Origin: Cymodocea nodosa
Lineage: Eukaryota > Streptophyta > Magnoliopsida > Alismatales > Cymodoceaceae
Direction: 5' to 3'
Assembly (NCBI GenBank): GCA_036874045.1
Contig: CM072344.1
Location: 5,614,501 to 5,678,500, forward strand
Length of the DNA: 64,000 bases
Positions within the stretch are counted from its first letter, which is position 1. Each line of letters opens with the position of its first letter. A program made the translations under genes and the position numbers. Shown piece after piece: positions 50,482 to 61,846 of the stretch. Under the pieces are notes generated by a model. That model worked only from the letters and a program-made list of their open reading frames with translations, did no database searches and had not been told where the DNA came from.

Positions 50482-52682
50482 ATGAGGAAAATGACGCCTG
50501 AATTCTAGGAAGATGTAGTGGACACCGCATAGTTTTTGAAGGAATCTGAAGAATGGCACACACAGTAAAAGATCTAGAATACAATAAGAGAGAAAGAACT
50601 ACGAAAGGTAGAATCAGAACTCTTTAACTTGAGGAAAGTTTTAGTTGAGTTAGAAATACAAATACCATAGATAATGGAGACACAAATTAGAGTGGCAACT
50701 GAAATTGCAGTTAGCAAAGAAAGAAAAATCTGGCCAAACAATGAAGTAACCCTAGAGCTAATTCAACGTAAAGCTAGATTGTGGTTTAAGAAACGCATTG
50801 CTGGTTGAGGAAGCTGGGCAATATGGGAGCAATAATGAGCAAGAGAACAGGAAGAACCAACTGCTGAAAGACTTATTCCTGAGGAACAGCAGTCAGGACC
50901 TCTAATTCAGCCAACAGAACCATTGCCACAATTAGCATTTGTTTGGCCAAGAACTGATGAAGAAGAGAAAGAATTTACTAGCTTGGTCAAAACAGCAAGA
51001 GACCAAGGTGATACTCAAGAAATTGCTACAGTTAAGGCACATATTTTATATGATGCCATTAAGAGAAGAAGGGTCGAAGAAAAGATGAGGTCCCAATACA
51101 AAATAAAAGTTGAACAACATTTGGCAACAACTAAATCAAGTGCTGCAGGAGAGGCTAGTCATTCGAGACTAGTAATTATAGAGAAAATTAAATAGGAAGA
51201 GCCAGTACTTGTGGCTCGAAGGCCTGCAGAGCCTACTTTTGTAGATTTAAATTCAGAAGAAGAAGAGGAAGAACAAGCACAATTAATTAGAAAAAGGAAA
51301 GGAAAAGCAAAAGTACTTGAAAATAGAGAGGAAATTAAATCTGAAGTACCAATATTCACAGGGCCTGTGGAGAAAATATTTATAAACCTGCTATCCGATT
51401 CTAAGGAGCAGGAGGAGCTGCAGCAGGAGGAGAAAGACAAGAAGAAAATCAGGCTGAAATTAGTCTACAGCCTGTACAAGAAGAAACAAAAATTAGGGCA
51501 GAAATTGAATTGCCCCTGACTCCATCCCAATCTATTACAGAATCAGAAAGAACGATAACAGAACAGATTGGTAGTCAGGAGGAAGAAGAAAGAGTAGAAA
51601 CTGAAGAGGCTGAAAGAAGCCATTTGGACAAAAATAACTTCACAGATTCCATTGAAGAGCAAGAAACTCTTCAGCAATTTATGGAAAGAATTCAAGACAG
51701 AGTGGAGAGTTCTACCGGCTCACCGCCACAAATAGAAATAGAAATTCAAGAATCTGTAGAGAATGTTCAAATGCAGTCTATAGAAGAGGAAGAGCAAGAA
51801 TAAACCCCTCTAGAACAACAAAGTCATCTTCCTGACCCGACTGAAACAATAATTTTGAATGAAGTACATTTTTGGAGTGAGGAAGCTTATACCAAATATC
51901 AAGAAATTAGGGGTTACAATATTATTTACAGTAGACCAGTAAATTGGGATGGAATGCAAGAACTCAAATATTTATTTGAATTCCAAGGTCTAGTGCAGTG
52001 CATTTCTCAAGAAAGAGGGCATGTAGTTTATGAGAATTTTGTGCCCTGTTTTTATGCAAATTTAAGAGAAGGAGAAGGAGGATTAATTTCCAAAGTGGAG
52101 GAAGCTGATGTACAGATAACACCAGAGCTTGTCGACAACATTTTTGGTTTAAAGAATGAAGGAATAAAAATTTAGGAAGACACAACTGCAGTCGAGTGGA
52201 TAGAATAACAAATTAAGGATTATTTAGCTATCAATCCTGATGTGCCTTTATTAAATAGATTGAAGCATTTAAATGGTAAAGCACACATGGTAGCTAACAT
52301 TTTGATTAAGAATATTTATCAATGACAAGGCCATGACATAGAATTAAGTCAATTTGTCAAATGAGCCCCATATGCAGTTGTAAATAAGATTCAAATAAAT
52401 TGGTCTGCAGTTTTTATCTCCAAGCTGAAAACAGTGAAGAAGAAATTATTTTATGGAGATTTGATTTCACTGTTGATGGTGGACTGTATCGATTTCACGA
52501 AATGGGCATCAAAAAGGATAAGATCTAGAACCATTTCAGTGAAAGAATACAGAAATTTTATAGCTGCAGAACTAGCTGTACCTTCTAGAGAAATTATGGG
52601 AGCAGTAGAAAGGGTTAATCAATTAAAACTTCAATTAGAAAAACTCCAGAAGGAAGTAGATGAACTTAGGAATAGAGATTAA
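50482..52682 (+). pseudogene. env-like third ORF of Athila element 2
   Basis: Homologous to 39-2282. The frame starts at the ATG at 50482, has several early stops, and shifts frame between about 51400 and 51510. It then continues to a TAA at 52680 with stops at 51801, 52173, 52206 and later. The middle is a long Glu/Lys/Gln-rich region (50923-51800). The C-terminal part from NEVHFWSEEAYTKYQEI through VPCFYANLREGEGG and VDNIFGL is the putative plant transposon protein domain. The end is a Leu/Glu/Lys coil (NQLKLQLEKLQKEVDELR). No membrane segment is visible. Confidence 0.72.
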
Positions 52683-53590
52683 ATTGTATTGTTCGTGTAC
52701 TTGTATAAAATTGTATGAAAAATTGTATGATGCACTTGTATTGTAAATTGATTCATATTAATGAATATAAATTTTTCAGATGCAATTTTCATACATGTTT
52801 TGGATGTGGAAATGAATGGAATGTATTGAATGTTATATATATTTTGTGGAAGATTATGAATGAATGTTTAACAGATTTACAATTTGCTGAATGACAAGAT
52901 AAATGCTTAAAAATTTCTACATGTTGCAAGGTAAAATGTAAATTCTGCATAACATAAAATGACTTGCATGTTAAATCTTTATATAATGTTCAGATTTAAA
53001 TGAATTTTGATTAGAATGATTCATTAATGACATAGATTTAACTTTATTTCAGTTAGCAGAATGAAAAAGAAAAAGAAAAAATAGAGAGGAATTTACGAGA
53101 GTAAAACTTAGAGGTTGCTAAGTGTTAACTCAACGAAGTAAGTTCGTTGAGTTAACCGTAACTCCACGAGGTTAGTAATATAATATAAGATCACTCCGTT
53201 GAGTTATCTGTAACTTAATGAAGTTAGTCCGTGGAGTTAGCAATAGTAACCGACTGTGCTCCGTTGAGTTATCAATAACTCAACGAGGTTAGTTCGTGGA
53301 TTAAGCAGAACAGTTATTCTTTTAACCACGAACGAAACTTCATCAGTTTAGCGGTTACCAAAATTTGAAATTAGTAATGGTACACGTACCCATAAAAATA
53401 GGAACCACGATGTACATTGCAAGACACGTTCTTGCAATGAGATTTATTAACTTTATGGATGTGCATTATATATATAAAACAGAATGTTATTTATGAGTTA
53501 CCAGCACTTTTAAAAGAAAGGAGAATGCATTAGAGGAATTGGAAGGAGAAGCAGCTGATTTGACTTCATCCGACAACAAATATTTATTGA
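52683..53590 (+). promoter_or_regulatory. env-like/F-box spacer with inverted-repeat array
   Basis: The first 400 bases are AT-rich non-coding. 53123-53306 holds at least four units of the CGTTGAGTTA-N-TAACTC(C/A)ACG type, the flavour found in the element's own LTR U5 and in the pol/env-like spacer. A strong TATA-like box (ATTATATATATAAAAC, 53465-53480) follows about 110 bp upstream of the F-box ATG. This is a plausible promoter for the F-box ORF. Confidence 0.5.
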
Positions 53591-54757
53591 ATGGAAAACT
53601 TCAAACTGAATCGACAAATGGAATTGATGCAATTACCGTTGGATGCGCTAAGGGAAGTACTAAGTAATTTATCAACTAAAGATCTATGCAGGCTATGTTG
53701 TGTATCAAAAGAAATTAAAGACTGTATTGAAGAAAAATATTTTCAAGGACTACAAGCTACAAAAATGACTAAGATTAGAGATGGATTCATATGGAGGTCA
53801 TTTAATCATAGTTCAATTAACCATGAATATCTTGCTATGGAAGAAACTACTGGAATTCCACCCAATACATTAGAAGGAATAAATCATATTATAGGGATAA
53901 ATGAAGTATTAATCATATACAGGACGAGACCAAGGTATGCAAGTTTATTATTACCTGATATTTTGATAAGAAATCCTATAATAGGAGAAGAATGGAATAT
54001 AGGAAGATCTAATAGATTTGAAGTACCAACTGTAAATTGTGGGTCAGCTTTAATATTTTCTGATAAAAATTCTGCAATTCCTGAAAAATTATATTATTGG
54101 AGACCTATAGGAAATTTGGGTGAAGATTTACGCTTAAGTGTGTATAATTTTTTGAATAGATATTGGAATGAAAATATTATGATATATCTGGGTTGGAAAT
54201 CATTAATTAACCAAACACATGTCATACTTGATGGATATATATATCTAGTCACAGATATATCAATTGCATTTGGATCTGATTTATACATAGTGAGCATAGA
54301 CAGTTATGATGAAAATATAGAAATTTTACCTATACCAAGAGAAATAGCTAAACCACAATCTGTAGAATTTAATAAAATTCAAATAGGAATGTGGTATAAT
54401 GAAGAAGATGATCCTACATTATATCTAATAAGATGGTGGGATGTATCGATGAAATTTCAAATATGGATTATGAAAGACATTAATGAAGGGAAGTGGGAAG
54501 AGGAATATATTGAAATAGATGTAGAAATAGAAAATGCTACATTACCCTGGAACCAAAAAGGATCCCTTTCTGCATTTCATATCATTAATGGTAATACACT
54601 TGTATTTGGAATTTATAATATATTACACGTTTACAAATTAAGAAGGAACAAGAACTACATTAAAATAGAATTAATAGTAAGAAAAACTATGCCTAAAAAG
54701 TTTGCTTGGATTGATACATTTATTCCATTTGTTCCTACTTTTCAACCATGTTCTTAA
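53591..54757 (+). CDS. F-box protein with F-box-associated domain, carried inside Athila element 2
   Basis: 388 codons, uninterrupted. Residues about 12-52 (LMQLPLDALREVLSNLSTKD, LCRLCCVSKEIKDCI) are a typical F-box, the part that binds SKP1 in SCF ubiquitin ligases. The rest resembles a plant F-box-associated substrate-binding domain: DGYIYLVTDISIAFGSDLYI, VSIDSYDENIEILPIPREIA, KFQIWIMKDINEGKWEEEYI, and a C-terminal IDTFIPFVPTF. The upstream codon ATGGAAAACTTC was taken as start; a second Met at residue 10 is possible. It is AT-rich like the surrounding element. It is preceded by a TATA box and repeat array and followed by an A-run (about 54837) and LTR sequence. A diverged second copy lies at 56607-57363. 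Either a captured host gene or a standing element gene; the target is unknown. Confidence 0.8.
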   Translation: MENFKLNRQMELMQLPLDALREVLSNLSTKDLCRLCCVSKEIKDCIEEKYFQGLQATKMTKIRDGFIWRSFNHSSINHEYLAMEETTGIPPNTLEGINHIIGINEVLIIYRTRPRYASLLLPDILIRNPIIGEEWNIGRSNRFEVPTVNCGSALIFSDKNSAIPEKLYYWRPIGNLGEDLRLSVYNFLNRYWNENIMIYLGWKSLINQTHVILDGYIYLVTDISIAFGSDLYIVSIDSYDENIEILPIPREIAKPQSVEFNKIQIGMWYNEEDDPTLYLIRWWDVSMKFQIWIMKDINEGKWEEEYIEIDVEIENATLPWNQKGSLSAFHIINGNTLVFGIYNILHVYKLRRNKNYIKIELIVRKTMPKKFAWIDTFIPFVPTFQPCS

Positions 54758-54983
54758 GCTGTGGTTTTGTGTGTTTAATGTTCTGTGTATTCTACATTTA
54801 TTTTTAGAAAAAATATAGTTTTCATTTTATTTTATAAAAAAAAAAAACAAAATATCAATCTAGTTTGTTGGTATCTGTTCTGGGAAACCAACTGGCTTGC
54901 TTGTGAGCCACCAGAGGCAAAGGAGCCTAGGTTCCACACAAGACACTGATTTATTAATATTTGTTAAATGTTATTTTGTTTTA
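54758..54983 (+). other. 3' flank of the F-box ORF
   Basis: The non-coding sequence with an A-run (54837-54848) and a stretch (gttggtatctgttctgggaaaccaac) is also present, in reverse, beside the second F-box copy (about 56390-56500). The similarity passes beyond the A-run, so the A-run is not the tail of a processed gene copy. Confidence 0.6.
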
Positions 54984-55377
54984 TATTCGACTTAAGTCCA
55001 CAAGGTTAGTCCGTTGAGTTAGCCATAACTCAATGAACTTTGTCCGTTGAGTTAATTGTAATTCAACGGAGAGCTTATTGAATATATAAATTTGATTGTT
55101 AACAAACAAACAGTTCTCAAGTTCTTCAACAATTCCCTATGGGATCGACCTGTACTTACACACTGATACAATAGACACTATGCATTTGCAGTTAAAGTAC
55201 AAATTGGAATTAATATCTAAATTGTATTAAAGGTTGTTTGTTTACTTCTAAAAGAAAAAGAATAGGCATAAAGCTAAATTAACTAAGTAGAAACAGAAGT
55301 AGCAAATCCAAGTTTTTCTGGTACGTTATTGGAGATCTAATCAGATATTCTGGTGTCGTGCTGGGAAAACACAAACA
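54984..55377 (+). repeat. remnant of the 3' LTR of element 2
   Basis: It matches the last 394 bp of L5 (44787-45179) almost base for base and shares its CACAAACA terminus. U3, the TATA region and the polypurine tract are missing, so a deletion joined the F-box 3' flank to the middle of the LTR. Confidence 0.85.
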
Positions 55378-56606
55378 GTACCCATGTATCGAGCTTTCAG
55401 TCAATAATCCTAGATCTGATGAGGATCTTAGGTTGCCAGATTTAAAGAGTCCTTTTTCAGGTCAACAATCCTTACATACCTATTTTCTCAAGTGCAAAAA
55501 ACTCGTGATCAAACAAGTCAATAAACTCTCAAAGTTTTTTTTTTTTTTTCAACACAGTACATATATATGTATTTCATTAATATAGATGCAATAAAACACA
55601 AATCTCATATAGTACTGCTTCTATTATTTACTGAAAATAAGAATCCATATCAATAAGCTCATACTTTTTCTGTCGTTTAATAAGGTTTACACATAAATCA
55701 TTCTACAAGTTTAATCAATCAAATTAAATGTATCCTTGATCATATGCATTTCATTTAATCCAAAAATCAACATTTCAGCTCTTTTAGGATTTCAGATAAT
55801 TTACTGAGTTTCAGTTAAGTATTTTGATTTCTTTTTAAAATCGTGAAACTATTAAACTCATAAAATTCAGCAAAAACATAAGATACTATATCTAGATTTG
55901 TATGAATAGTAAAATTTTGTAGCATCTTATATATAAGATTATAAATATAACATTCAAGTATTTACAGTTCTTAAAAATTTTACAGTTTCAATTATCGGAT
56001 AGTTACAGCAAATTCATAAAAATTTTCAATTTCCTCAAAACTTTTGCAATACGATTCTAATTCCTCTAATTAACAAAATTACTTAGATTTTAATTAAATT
56101 ACCTCCCCCACATACCTACATTTTGCATTGTTCTCAATGTAAAAGATTTTACAGTAAATATAGTAAATGTTTGTAGGCAGGAATATTGTTTCGTTGAAGT
56201 CAATGAACTTAATTCGTTGAGTTAACGAATAACTCCACGAATTGAGTTGAAATGTAAATTCAGAACAAGTAACCAATTACATACCTTGTTGTTTTGTATC
56301 TCCTTCAATATCTTCCAATTTTTGATTCTGAAAAACTTTTCATTCACAAATAAAAGCAGAATATATAACAAAATAACAAAACATAAATTGTTAAATCAGT
56401 GTCTTGTGTGGAACCCAGGCTCCTATGTCTTTAGTGGCTCACAAGCAAGCTAGTTGGTTTCCCAGAACAGATACCAACAAACTAGATTGATTTTTTTTTT
56501 TTCTTTACTTTTTATAAAATAAAGCTAAAACTAAAGTTTTTCTTTCTTCCTTTATTCTAAAAATAAATGCAGAATTCACACAACATTAAAAGTATAGAAT
56601 CACAAT
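55378..56606 (-). mobile_element. 3' non-coding region of Athila element 4, resumed
   Basis: On the minus strand this follows the F-box copy: UTR with T/A-runs, a GTTGAGTTAACG/CGTGGAGTTATTCG inverted repeat (56185-56245), a polypurine-like tract (GTGGGGGAGGTAATTT, about 56112-56097) and then AT-rich sequence to 55378. It continues at 42930 on the far side of element 2. No gene is supported; the ORF at 55358 has no signature. Confidence 0.5.
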
Positions 56607-57363
56607 TTAAGAACATGATTGAAAAGTAGTAACAAATGGAATAAATGTGTTAGTCAAAGTAAACTTTTTAGGCATAATTCTTCTTGCTATTAATTTTGTT
56701 TTAATGCAGTCTATTTTCCTTTTTAACTTGTAAACTTGTAGTATGTTATCAATACTAAATACGTGTGTATTTCCATTAATGAATTGAAATGCAGAAAGGG
56801 ATCTTCTTCTGTTCCAAGATAATGTAGTTGTTTCTATTTCTACATCTATTTCAATATATTCCTCTTCCCACTTCCATTCATTTAGGTCTTTCGTGATCCA
56901 TATTTGAAATTTCTTCAATTCATCCTACAATCTTATCAGACATAAAGTAGGATCATCATATTCATTATACCACATTCCTAATTGAATTTTATCATATTCT
57001 GTAGACGGTGGTTTAGCTATATCACTTGGTATAGGCAATACTTCTATAAAGTTATCATCATAACTATCTATGCCTACTATGTATAAATCAGATCTAAATG
57101 CAATTGATATATCTATGACTAGATATATATATCCATCAAGTATAACATGTATGCTGTTAATTAATGCTTTTTGTCCTAGATATCTCATAGTATTTTTAGT
57201 CTAAGATCTATTCAGAAAATCATACACACTTAAGCATAAATCTTCATCCCAAATTCCAATTGGTCTCCAGTAATACAATTTTTCAGGAATGGTCGAACTT
57301 TTATCCAAAAATGTTAAAGTTGATCCACAATTTTCAGTTGGTACTTCATATCTATTAGGCCTT
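56607..57363 (-). pseudogene. second F-box copy, C-terminal two thirds (in element 4)
   Basis: Homologous to residues about 137-388 of the F-box protein at 53591-54757, from NRYEVPTENCGS to the same TFIPFV..TFQ..S end. Two stops are visible, both at Trp codons of the intact copy (TGG to TAG, at about 57200 and 56923). The F-box half is missing because LTR L6 of element 3 starts at 57364; it should lie beyond element 3, right of the window. It has the same orientation as LTR L3, consistent with membership of element 4. Confidence 0.82.
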
Positions 57364-59333
57364 TGTTTAGAATGAAAAAGTGCATAATATTAACAGTTAA
57401 ATGATGGTTAATTGTATAATATTTAGTTTATCATACGAGAATTAAGCCATTATGTTATAATTGCACTGTTATATGCTTTAATGGAAGAATCTACATAATT
57501 CTAGGGAATTAATGTTAATTTAGTACATTTCTGAACTGTCGGTAAGTTGCAGGTTGTGAAATTCTTAAGTATCCAAATTTTTTGTTATTTCGGAGAGTTA
57601 TGTTTAATGTATTGGACAGTTATGTTTTAAATGCTTAAAGAATATTCTATTATTTCCTGGATTACACGTGTTGAAACTACAATGCTTGACTTAAGTGGAT
57701 TTTCAGAAGGTTATCAGTAACTATCTGAAATGCATTTGAGCATTGGATAGTTAGGTTTGTAAGTGTCTTAAATATTTGAACTTGTTAAGATAGAATTATG
57801 CACATGTTGAATTTAAATTACTTTAGTATATCACGTGAGATGCATATGTTTAACTCGTTAAGTTAACATAACTGTACGCAATGAGTTACATGAATACACA
57901 CTAAGGTAACACGTTATGTTAGCGGCTTATTTCTTTATTGCACGTGTTTTATAGTTAAATCAATGAAGTAAGTCCGTTGAGTTATCTGTAACTCTACGGA
58001 CAATTTATTTTCTAATATACCCCTGTAGCGATTACAGAAACAGGACATTCGAAGGAAAACCACGATTGCACGTATCACGTAGGAAATCGCTCGTGGAAGG
58101 AAGAAGAAATCACCATCGTTGATATGAATGAAGGAAATCCAACCGATCATCAAAGCAGAAGCAATTACTACTAAGAAATATAAAAGACAAGGATAAAAAA
58201 AAAACGAAGGGGGGGTGGCCAGTGTGTGTGCAGAGGAGGAAGACTGCGCTAACTACAGGCAACGACGGAAGTTCCCTGAAGTTCCACACTACCACAACCA
58301 CCACCATAATCACCAACCGTCGGAGGTCTGTGAGGATACTTTCCTGATGTCAGGTCAATTCTGAGCCAAACACGGTGCCTGACAACCATTGTGAGGAGTG
58401 ATCGCGTCGCGGGAAGGGAAGTCATTTTCACCAAGCACTGACTCATATCTTAGGAGATCGTAAAGCTTTTAGCATTGGTTTTGGGTTGATGCCAGTATGC
58501 TGAAGAGGAGATCAACTTGCAATTCTGGACTCGCAATTCTATAGGGAGAGGTGACATAATTGTAAGTGGTTAATTTTTCAGTGGTGTAATCGCGTCGCAT
58601 GTAGTGACAGAAGTTTTTAATGTCAATAGAGATTACTTTTACATTTCACCTTTCGCCCATTTTCATGATCATATAAAAACAAAAATACCAAAACAACTTA
58701 TCTAGTTTTATAGTTAGTATTTGAGTGTTGTATTGTTTGTTTTGTATCGTGATTACTATTATCATTGTCAGTGTTTGGAATGTTTCATGTTTGTTTAAAT
58801 TTAGAAAATAGAAAATAGTTTTACAGTTTACCGAAATTGAATCGTTCCTGATACTTAAAGATTTTAATGGTTACTGTTTGAAATATCTGAATGTTAGTTT
58901 TGCTGAATGATAAATTTAATATTAACTAGCATTAAAGAGCTTAATTGATGTTATTTACAATCTATGGAACCACTTAATGGTTGACCGAATTCCTTTGTGA
59001 ATAGCAGTATTAAATTGGATAGATAGCTTCGTTGAGTTACTTCAATGTCATGAGGTTAGTTCGTTGAGTTAGCTATAACTCAACGAAGTGCTTATTGAAG
59101 ATATAAATTTCATTATTAAAAACGGAATAGTATACAATTCTTCCTAAATTCTCTATCGGACGATCTGTACTTGCACACAAATACAATATATACTGTGCAC
59201 TTGTAGTTAAAATACAAATTGGAATTAATATCTAATTTGTGTGAAAGATGGTTTGTTGACTTCTAAAAAGAAATTAATGACAATCATAAAGATAAATTAA
59301 CTAAGTTACAAACAGAAGTTAACAAGGTAGACA
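57364..59333 (+). repeat. 5' LTR of Athila element 3 (L6)
   Basis: 1970 bp, TGTTTAGAATG to AAGGTAGACA, L1/L3 type. It has U3 repeats (57590-57770), TATA-like motifs, the conserved GC-richer core with an antisense ORF (58446-58249), GTTGAGTTAGC repeats (59030-59095) and the U5 block (about 59165). Confidence 0.82.
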
Positions 59334-59340
59334 AGTTTTC

Positions 59341-59361
59341 TAACGTCGTTGTCGGGGAATT
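59341..59361 (+). other. degenerate primer binding site (element 3)
   Basis: TAACGTCGTTGTCGGGGA, the tRNA-Asp type with several substitutions, eight bases after the LTR. Confidence 0.55.
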
Positions 59362-59441
59362 GAGTAGCTAAGCAACTGTGAAGTGTTGTTTTGTTTTAAT
59401 AGCAAGAGGGGTGTTGTGTGTTTTCTTCGATAATTGAGAAA

Positions 59442-61846
59442 ATGGCATATGCTTATGCTTAAAGATTTCTGAAACATGTAGTTAGCATATGTGAATTCTG
59501 TAATTTTGAAGGTCACAATATTTCTGATTGTTTGAAATTGAGACGTTTGTAGATGGTTAGATCACATGAACAACAAATGAATTATCTTCAATATAATAGA
59601 GCTGAGAATGAGAATCCTATGGTTTACCCAACTGATGGTTAGTATAGAATGTGTAATATGTTGAGAGACACGGAAGTTTGGGATAGGTATGACAGACTGG
59701 AGTATACTATAGAGCAAAACATGGACAAATTAGAACACTTTATGTGTCAGCAACAAGAAGTCAACCAATTAAACTATAAGGAAGCATATTTAGAACCTAA
59801 AATTGATATCATTTATGAAACTGAAAAAACCATAATGAAAATTGATCAAAAATTGAATGCAATGAGATTAGATGATCTAGAAAGAAAACTAAAAGCATTG
59901 GATGAATATACAATGAAATTACAAGTTATGCAACAAGACAACACAAATGAAAATTATAATGTTATAGATTTGCATAATTTGCAAGATATATAGATAAAAG
60001 AGAATACCAATGCAATAGAATTTAAAGAATGTACTTTAGAACTAAAAATAATTGAAGATTATAATCACGAAAATAATATACAAGAACATCATGAGAGTAA
60101 CGAAAATCTGGAAGATGTATATATAACACTAAGATCTGGAACTAATATACCACCAAGAATTCAAAAAGAAAGTAATATAAAGATGGGTAAGAACACAAAT
60201 CAAAATGATAATGAAAATATAATATCTAAAAATATAGAAATCAATGACGAAAAGTCTGAATCAAAAAATGAGATTAAGAATGATCAAACAAATCAAATGA
60301 AAGAAAAAAAATCTTTTAAATCACAATCATTAGCACCCTATCCTGAAAGATTACAACAAACATTTCATGAAAAACAAGAAAAAATTAGAGAAATTTTTGA
60401 AAAAGTACAAGTTAACATTCCTTTGTTAGAATTATTGCAAACAATGCCACCTTGTGTTAAATTTCTTAAGGATTGGTGTACTAAGAAAAGAGAGTGAAAA
60501 GTTTTAAGGAAAATCTTTTTAGCTGAACAAAGTAGTTCCTTATTTCTGTCACAAATTCCTAAAAACTTATCTGATCTTGGAATCCCTGTTATATCATGCA
60601 CCATAGGAAATACCATTCTAGAAAGAACCTTAATAGACTTAGGTGTTGGTATAAAGTTATGCCAAGTGATATATTTGCATCCTTAGGATTAGAAGGCTTA
60701 ACTCCTACTAGTACGGTTATTTAATTAGCTGACAAAAGTATAAGATACCCTAGAGGAAAAATAGAGGATGTCTTAATTAAAATCAAAAACTTTATATATC
60801 CTATTGATATTGTAATTTTGGATTCCCAACAAATTAAGCATAAAAATAATGATACATCTTTAATTTTGGGAAGACCATTTTAGCAACATCAGGGGCAGTT
60901 ATAAATTGTACAAGTGGAGTAATGAAGTTAATTGAGGATACTCAATTAAACATTTTCAAACCAGAAAAGTTTGAGGAGTTAGAAACGTCCTTACATACCA
61001 TAGACTTTTTAGAGAATGAAGGAGATATGCTAGAGGATGTGATTCTAGAAAATTAAATAGGCAACTCAATTTTGAAACTTTAGAGGAAAGTGAAAGCATA
61101 AATATAGGGGATCAGGAAGAAATTAATTTAGAAAATGAGGATGTTCAATTAGGAGCTCTTGCTTCTGATGGGCAACATTTAGAATTAAAACCTTTACCTC
61201 CTAAATTAACCTATATATTTTTGGAAGAAAAACGAACATGTCCAATCATTATTGCTTCAGATTTAAAAGAGGATCAAATAGCTAAATTAAAAGATGTAGT
61301 AAAAACTTATAAAGAAGCAATAGGATGGACTATGACTGATATAAAAGGGTTAAGTCCAACTTTATGTTGTCGCCATATATATTTAGAGGAGAATGCTAAA
61401 CCTGTTAGAATTCCTTAGAGGAGATTAAATCCAAACATTAAAGAAGTAGTCAGGAAGGAAATAGTGAAATGGTTAGATAATGACATAATTTATCCGATTT
61501 CTGATAGCTGATGGGTTAGTCCAATCCATGTAGTTCCCAAGAAATTAGGATTAACAGTTATTAGGAATGAAAGTCAGGACTTGATACCTACTAGAATTCA
61601 ATCAGGCTGGAGAGTCTGTATAGACTATAAAAAGCTGAATGCTGTAACTAGGAAAGATCATTTTCCCTTACCTTTTATAAGTCAAATGCTAGAGAAATTA
61701 GCAGGGCAAGAATATTTCTATTTCTTCGACGGGTATTCAGGTTATAACCAAGTTCCAGTAGCATTAGAGGATCAAGAGAAAACAACTTTCACCTGTCCTA
61801 ATGGAACTTATGCTTTCAAGAGAATACCATTCGGATTATGCAATGT
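59442..61846 (+). pseudogene. gag-pol of Athila element 3, truncated in RT
   Basis: ATG at 59442, zinc knuckle (CEFCNFEGHNISDC) near the N-terminus, and stops including the shared TAG at 59640. Then the coiled-coil piece (59649-59993), linker, FKSQSLAPYPERLQQ block, protease (LIDLGVGIK near 60635, with a frameshift directly after) and the start of RT (VCIDYKKLNAVTRKDHFPLP at about 61614). The Trp before CIDY is intact here (TGG, 61608-61610). RT stops at 61846 in the FGLCN motif, where a copia LTR begins. Confidence 0.82.

Larger units (their letters stand above)
42931..55377 (+). mobile_element. Athila-type element 2 carrying an F-box gene
   Basis: It is bounded by TGTTTAGAATG at 42931 and ACACAAACA at 55377, with flanking 5-mers gtact (42926-42930) and gtacc (55378-55382). 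Contents in order: 5' LTR, tRNA-Asp-type primer site, reduced gag, pol, repeat spacer, env-like ORF, repeat spacer, intact F-box ORF, and the last 394 bp of a 3' LTR whose U3 is missing. Because the outer ends are LTR termini with a near-perfect target duplication, everything between them, including the F-box ORF, belongs to the inserted unit as it stands. It lies inside element 4. gag-pol is broken, so the copy cannot move on its own. Confidence 0.75.

Noticed and set aside
53123-53306. Palindromic repeats resembling a CRISPR array
   Set aside because: Spacing is irregular, units are diverged, there are no cas genes and the genome is a plant nuclear one.
54837-54848. A-run behind the F-box as sign of a processed (LINE-mobilised) gene copy
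   Set aside because: The second F-box copy shares sequence well beyond the A-run, so it is internal to the duplicated segment.
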